Below, piece by piece: positions 1 to 6,200 of a stretch of 7,376 nucleotides of DNA. The notes below the pieces were generated by a model. It was given only the letters and a program-made list of their open reading frames with translations, had not been told where the DNA came from and made no database searches. The translations under genes were made by a program, and so were the position numbers. Each line of letters opens with the position of its first letter. Within the stretch, counting starts at the first letter, position 1. Source of the stretch: an uncultured Acholeplasma sp. (GTDB lineage Bacteria > Bacillota_I > Bacilli_A > Acholeplasmatales > Acholeplasmataceae); the NCBI GenBank assembly GCA_937934685.1, contig CALGYU010000011.1, positions 1 to 7,376 of the forward strand. Direction: 5' to 3'.

Positions 1-35
1 TCTACTAACTTTTCTTTTATAATTTTTTTATCCAT
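1..35 (-). CDS. 5' end of a downstream gene, product unknown (partial)
   Basis: An ATG at 35-33 opens a frame that stays open to the left edge, giving 11 codons that read MDKKIIKEKLV. This is too little to identify a family; the piece is strongly basic. The start is chosen because an in-frame TAA lies upstream at 74-72, no other ATG lies between that stop and 35, a purine-rich stretch (AGAAAGAG, 50-43) sits seven bases before the ATG, and an extended -10 promoter lies about 39 bases upstream. The gene has the same orientation as the giant surface-protein gene but is separated from it by a terminator, so it is probably transcribed on its own. An A7 run spans codons 3 to 5. It could be another surface protein or an unrelated gene; only its existence and orientation are supported. 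Confidence 0.5.
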   Translation of the reverse strand, partial: MDKKIIKEKLV

Positions 36-42
36 AATTTTT

Positions 43-50
43 CTCTTTCT
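43..50 (-). promoter_or_regulatory. weak ribosome binding site for the downstream gene
   Basis: The minus strand reads AGAAAGAG, followed by a seven-base spacer and then ATG at 35. The match to the AGGAGG consensus is poor, but position and purine content are right, and nothing better lies in the leader. It supports the chosen start only modestly. Confidence 0.35.
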
Positions 51-73
51 TTTTTTATAGCTTCTTTGCTCTT

Positions 74-102
74 ATTATAGCAAATAAAAGTCCTTAGAAA
101 AA
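74..102 (-). promoter_or_regulatory. extended -10 sigma-A-type promoter for the downstream gene
   Basis: The minus strand carries a perfect -10 hexamer TATAAT at 79-74, preceded by TGC, which makes an extended -10 (TGN-TATAAT, 82-74). The -35 position, with a 17-base spacer at 102-97, reads TTTTTC, a poor match to TTGACA; extended -10 promoters often tolerate this. Transcription would start near 67, leaving a leader of about 32 bases before the ATG at 35. The -35 zone lies inside the T-tract of the preceding terminator. The hexamer is seen directly; promoter activity is inferred. Confidence 0.6.
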
Positions 103-142
103 GAAAAAACTGACCCCTCCAGCAAGAGCCGGACAGGGTCAG
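98..142 (-). terminator. rho-independent terminator of the giant surface-protein gene
   Basis: Read on the minus strand, a hairpin starts 22 bases after the stop codon. CTGACCC (142-136) pairs perfectly with GGGTCAG (116-110). Inside, TCC (133-131) pairs with GGA (120-118) and GGC (130-128) can pair with GCT (123-121, including one G-T wobble) around a four-base TCTT loop. The stem is followed directly by TTTTTTCTTTTTC (109-97), the expected T-tract. On the plus strand the stem is followed only by a mixed AT-rich stretch, so termination there would be weaker. Confidence 0.92.
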
Positions 143-164
143 AATAAACTTTTATTTATTTTTA

Positions 165-284
165 TTAGCCTAGAACTTTGCTTTTCTTCCTATTGTAGAT
201 AAATCCTGCAATAGTCATCAAAACTAAACCGATAAGAGTGTAACCTTGCCAAGAATTTAAACCATTGGTATTTGGTAGGGTTAC
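165..284 (-). other. C-terminal cell-wall sorting signal (LPNTN, membrane segment, basic tail)
   Basis: After IEIENRKV the protein reads T-LPNTN-G (LPNTN at 278-264, r2367-2371), then a short spacer with a Trp, a hydrophobic stretch centred on TLIGLVLMTIAGFIY (239-195), and a basic tail NRKKSKVLG before the stop. This is the standard three-part layout of a sortase substrate. The motif has Asn where canonical LPxTG has Gly, with Gly one position later. Cleavage after Thr would still fit. The Asn of IEIEN just upstream sits where CnaB-type domains often carry their isopeptide acceptor. Confidence 0.9.
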
Positions 285-3200
285 TTTTCTGTTTTCAATC
301 TCTATTGGATTATCAGAATCATTTTTGATTTCTTCTAATGTTTCAAACGAGTATGATTTTAATCCTCCTTCATTAATCTTATCAATATGAAAGGTTCTTT
401 CTTCGCTCATACCGTCGACATTTTCTATATTAGAAGTTATATCAAGTTCAGTAGTAGTAGACTTAAGCTGAGATGTCATCTCCAATACTAGAGTCTTATT
501 AGATTTTATTTCATAGTTATAACTAGTATTAGATTCTAGCTCTTTAATTAAATCATAAAGATTTATAGTTTTTGTTCCTTTTGAGTCTACATAATCCTTA
601 TCTAAATTGAGAACATATTCTTTCTCATTTGATCTAGCTTTATTACCATCTAACAAATAAGCATTAATTGTAAGGCCTTTCTTAGGATAAGTTTTAGTCC
701 ATTGTTCAGCCGCCAAAGGCAATCCAGACAAGGTAAGTTTAGACTTATCCTTGATATAAGTTATTTCCTCATGGTCTAGGTTAAACCTATAAGCTATATC
801 AGTATCATATGATAGACTTGTCGTACCTTCGATAGTTCCATCTTCCTTTTTAACATCCATATCAGTCAAGTATTTTTCTTCTTGAATCTTACCATCTATT
901 AAGACAAATTCTTTGACATATTCACCTTTTTCTTTCATATGGCCAGCAGGCGCTTTTGTCTCTTTGATTGCGTAGTAGCCTGGTTCGTAGAAGTCAAAGT
1001 TCATCATACCATCTTCACCTGTAGTAAATTTCTTAACTTCTTCATATCTTTCAGGTGCCTTCTCATTAGCTAGTAATACTAACTTATTACCACTATCATC
1101 TTGATATAATTTAAGTTTATCTTTAGAATACTTACCTTCTTCAGTAGCCTTGTACCAAACTTCAAATTCTGCACCTTCTAGTGCTTCTTTTGTATCAGCA
1201 TCCACTTTCTTGAATCTAATATTTTGTTTCTTCTTATTTTCTATATAGATTGGTACAAGTCCGTCTTCTTCTATATCAATTTTATCACCAGACTCAGTAG
1301 TTTTATTTATAATTATCTTGCCGTTACTATTTACTACAAACTCGTAGGCAGGATTTGTTAGATTCTTGTAGCCTTGTGGTTCGGATACTTCTTCCAATTC
1401 ATAGAATCCTGGTTTTAGCTTAGTAAATTCAAACTTACCATCTTCGCTAGATGTTTTTACTAAATCTTTATCATTTTCATCCTTAACATAAGACCACTTA
1501 TCTACAGCTTTTTGTCTATACTTTAATTTAAACTTAGCATTTGCCAGAGCCTTACCATCTTGGTCAACTTTCTTAAACAGTATTTTGTTTTCTGGGTTGA
1601 CTGCTACTATTTCTGGTTTAACACTACCACTTGCTTCATTTACAAAGTAATGAACTGAGTCATGTCTTTCTGCGTAGGTTGGTGAGTAATATTGGTTAAA
1701 TTTAAGGAGTGTTCCGTGTGCTGTATACTCAGACTTATCCTTTTCAGCTACCCTTCCAATTACCTTTATTATATAGGAATGTGTATTGTAAATTCCGTCA
1801 TCAAAATTAACATTTGTATAGTATCCTTTTTCTAAGGTACGGAAATATTTCACTGTATCAAAAGGTGTTAGGTTAGAACTATATTCATTTACAGCAAATG
1901 ATTCTGGCATATCTTTAGATACATCATAGTTATTTTTTAGATGGCTTACGGACATATTGAAGTTTTCTATATCTTGGTCTGATACATATCTTAACTCAAC
2001 AGGGCCAGCTGTATTTTCCTTTAGTCTATTAACATAATAGTAATGTAGGAATTCACCCGTTTCTGGATTGTATTTTACTATTTTTGAAACAAGGTTGATT
2101 TTATTTCCATATACATCCATCTCGTGACCATAATCAAGGTCATAGATAACTTTCATATCCCTTAATTGACTTTGGTCATTTCCAATATAGAATCCAACTT
2201 TTTGCCTACTAAACGTTCCGTCTGTTTGTTTAACCTTATATAGGTCAATAAAGGAAGTTAGTTTGTTTGAAAATTCTACTAGAGAGTAAGTCTTAGCATA
2301 ATCTGTAAATGTATAGGTTATAGTTCTCTTTTCCCTATCATAATCAGCCTTAGCTATAGTACCAATACCAGCTGCAATGATGTCTAAGTTTGCTACTTCA
2401 CTATCAGCTATACCATTTAGGTCTGTTACATCACTCATATTGAGTACGAAATAATCTCCTGGGTTAATCTTTACGCTAGGATTAACAGAATATTCGTTGG
2501 TAAATTCCATACTTTCACCAAAATGAGGGTGAATTTCATTTACTTTCTTGCTAGTCTTATCTTCTGGGTTTAGAACATACGTATCTATAGTATTGAGTTT
2601 AATCTTGTCAGATAAATCTCTTCCAATTCTTGCGATAGGACCTGCATATGGATCTAAGCCTTCTCCACCTACTGTGAAGTTCCAAACTTGGTTAGTATTT
2701 ACATATCCATCTGGTGATTCAATTTCTTCTAGTCTGTAGTTACCTATCTTAAGTTCTTCAAATGATAATTTACCATCTGTTCCTACTATTTTTTCTACAG
2801 GTGTTGAACCATCTGTTAAGTTAGTTAATTTAAACTTAGCACCAGCTAAGAGATCACTTGCCTTAATTATATTACCATTTTGGTCGACCTTTTTAACTGT
2901 CATTTCACCTTTACCTGGTTTTTCGTTTATGATCTTACCCATGTTCTTGGCTGTTGCACTTGTTACAAAGTCTATAAGTTTACCATCTTTTTTAGAAGTT
3001 GATTTTTCTGGAACATATTGGTAAACACCGTTTGCCTTGTCATATTCTAGTGAGATATAACCGCTAGATTCTGGGACGATTTTGATTTGATTTACTGGAT
3101 ATTCATTGTGGTAAGGTAAGCCCTCTTCATCAAATTGCTCCTTACCTACTACCATCATATCTTTTAGTAAAACCTCATCATTCGTATCAGGCTTAACTAT

Positions 3201-6200
3201 TTTACATGTTTCTATATTTATATCTTTTGAATTTACTTCACTAATTTTAATCTTCTTAGTAAGATCTTTTGGATCTACCATTTGAAGTTCAGATAGATTA
3301 TAAGTTTTTCCACCACTTTCAAATCTTACATTTACTGTTTTAATATCAACGCTATCACCTGTTTCAGGATCTACTACATCTCCTGAGTTTGTATTAACAG
3401 TTTTGATTGTGAAATAAAGTAGTGGATCTGTGATTGGCTTGTATCCTTCTGGTGCCTTCACTTCCACTAGTCTATAACGACCTGGCTCTAAGTTTCTAAA
3501 ACCAAAGTATCCGTTAAAGGCAGATCCTACATATGAACCCTCTACATCTACGTAGGTGTTGGCAATTTCTTTTTCAAGTTTAAATATTGCACCTTCAAGT
3601 CTGTTTGTTGTTACATTTTCGCTATCAACTTCATCATTTGGATTGTCACGACCGTGTTTAGAAAATGTTACATTGTATCTTTCTTCTTCATTTATTACAC
3701 TCATTCCGTCTTGTGGAACTTCTGTGTAGTTTTTAGATGAATAAAGTGTTTGAAGATCTATACTTGTTGAAACTCTTGTTCGATCATCTCCTTTTAATGA
3801 AGGGTCGATACGTCCACCTTGTTTACTTAGCCAATTTGGATATTTTTGTCCATCAGCTTGGTATAATCCTTGGGTAGTTTGTACTGTAGAACCATTTTCG
3901 TCAGTTCCAACATAGCCTAGGGCTATATTACCACCTAGATATGAATCTGATAGATTTTCTCCTTTAGTCCAATCTAGTTTTCCATCTTTATTAACTAATT
4001 GTTGGAAGGATCTCGCTCCATCATAGAAATCAAAGTTAAGTTCAAGTTTTTTCAAATCTGCTTCTGGAATAGTATTAGTTTTTTGTTTACTATCATATCC
4101 TGTTAGAATAGCATCATCATAGAAACCTTCAACGTCGATATAATATACTCCACCCTTATCTAGGTTCATTATATCTTCATCAAATCCCCAATCAAATGGT
4201 CTCCATCTTGCAGTATTAAGCATTGTTACATCTTCTTTAGATAAGTCGTAATTGTTTAATACAGTATCAGCAAAGTTGTCGTTATCTGGAGCACCTGTAA
4301 TCTTGTAAGTAGATCTGTAGGCAGTCTTTATACCTTCCTTTATGGTTTTTGGTGGTTTTGATCCACCAGGTCCTGGTACAAAATCTACTTCTTCTCTCTT
4401 ATATTTTGGTGAAATTTGAATATTAATCTGATCACTTTCTCCAGTATAACCTCTTGTATCTATATATATTCTTTGGATGTAAGTCTTAGACTGTGTATTG
4501 ATATAAGTTAGTTTAGACTTATACTTAATACCATTACCTGTAGTTTTTATAGCTCCACTATCATAAGACTTCTCATCTCTTATATAATCATATGAAGTAT
4601 GTTCTGCTGATTTATACTTTGATTTTAATTGTCCATCCTCTTCATATACTTCTATATCAAAAGGAGCTTGTGGATTTTTGTATCCAGATGGTGACTGTGT
4701 TTCTGTTAATCTATAGAAACCAACTGGTAAGCTTACAGGATTGCCATTCTCATCTGTTAGTGTTACATAACCGTTTTGATCTGATATACCGTAAAGTTTT
4801 TCGAAAGATTCATCTTTAGTTTCATAAGTTCCATCAGTATATCTTTCTAATTCAAACTCTGCCTTTTCAAGTCTTCTATAAGAGTCATCTCTTTTTATAA
4901 TCCTAAGAGCAAGACCTGTTTGCTTGTTGGTAATCTTGTAACCAGTATCTGGAATCAATTGTGATCCTTCTGGAGGAGTGATAGGTTTTTCTTTAAACGT
5001 AGCAGAAATAACTACATTTTCTTTTATCATGTTGACTATGTATGTGTCGTTAGTTGCTTCTACTGGATTTCCATTTAATAGAAGCTTATCTAATTCGTAT
5101 CCTTCATCTGCTTTTACTGTTAGAGTAACTTCTTCATTTACCATAGCGCTTTGCTTATCAGCAATTACACTACCATGTGGAGCTTGATCTACTGTGATAT
5201 TAAATACTTTTGGTGGGATAGGCTTAAATGTTACATCAACTACAACGTCAGATGCTGGCATTTTAAAGGTATTATCAGTTACTTTTACAGGTATATCATT
5301 TGAATCTGTTACAGTAATTTCACCTAGTTTATAACCATCATTTGGCTTAATATCAGTTATACTAACAACTTGGTCAGTTTTCGCATCAGGTGATAGACTT
5401 ATTGAACCATTTTCTATTTTACCTTTGTTTACTTTATAGGAATTAGCTTCAAATTGTGCGGAAATAGTAACATCACTTTCTGGCATTGGGAATTTATGGT
5501 TACTTCTTATTGTTATTGGTCTACCGGTTTCGTTGTTAGTTACTGTTGGTCCCGCTGTTTTAGTGTAACCAGCTTTCGGTCTAACTTCTTTTATTTCAAC
5601 TAACTTACCATTTTCAGACCAATCTATAGGGTCTGTGATGATTGTTCCACCCTTAACATCGTAAGTAATCTTATAAACTATCCTTTTCCTTGCTCTTGGA
5701 TATGGAGTTATATTAGTATTGTCAAATCTAGTATAATCAACAAGATTTACTGCAGCTAAGGCAGAGTTTACATTTACTATAAATTCTATACTAGCAGTAT
5801 CACCAGCTTTTATAGTTAGTTTGTTATCTCTTATGCCAATGATTTTAGTATTAGGATCGTATCCACTATGCCATCTACTAGCATTGTCCGGATTGTTTGG
5901 ATCTCCGTCTTGTCCATCTACACTCCATTGCCAAGTATGGGTTGATCCGCCTTCAAATGTTGCATTGTCATTAAAGTGAACTGAGAATTGTTTATTTGTT
6001 AAAGGTTCGCCTGTGATATTTTTCATATCATATCTTACTTTGAACTGATAATTTCCCAGATACTCTGCACTTGTTGTAACTTCTACTTGGGTCTTAAATC
6101 TTTCTTCATTCTTAATATTTAATATTTCATAATCAATCTTACTAATACCAGCAGCTAGTGGATTCCTAGTATCTGGTAGACTTGGTCCAATTTCTAGACC

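Noticed and set aside
2548..2739. Plus-strand open frame of 63 codons
   Set aside because: It lies wholly antisense to SpaA 5 and the start of module C, has no ribosome site of note and mirrors the coding pattern of the minus-strand gene.
4592..4819. Plus-strand open frame of 75 codons with a hydrophobic start
   Set aside because: It is antisense to SpaA 3. The hydrophobic look (Leu and Ile rich) is what polar AT-rich codons give on the opposite strand.
4978..5187. Plus-strand open frame of 69 codons
   Set aside because: It is antisense to InlB-type copy 3, with no independent start signal or recognisable product.
6165..6179. LPDTR, an LPxT-like motif inside the protein
   Set aside because: It has Arg at the fifth position, no hydrophobic segment follows, and it sits at the edge of a predicted beta-rich region. 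Chance occurrence in a Leu/Pro/Thr-containing linker is likely.
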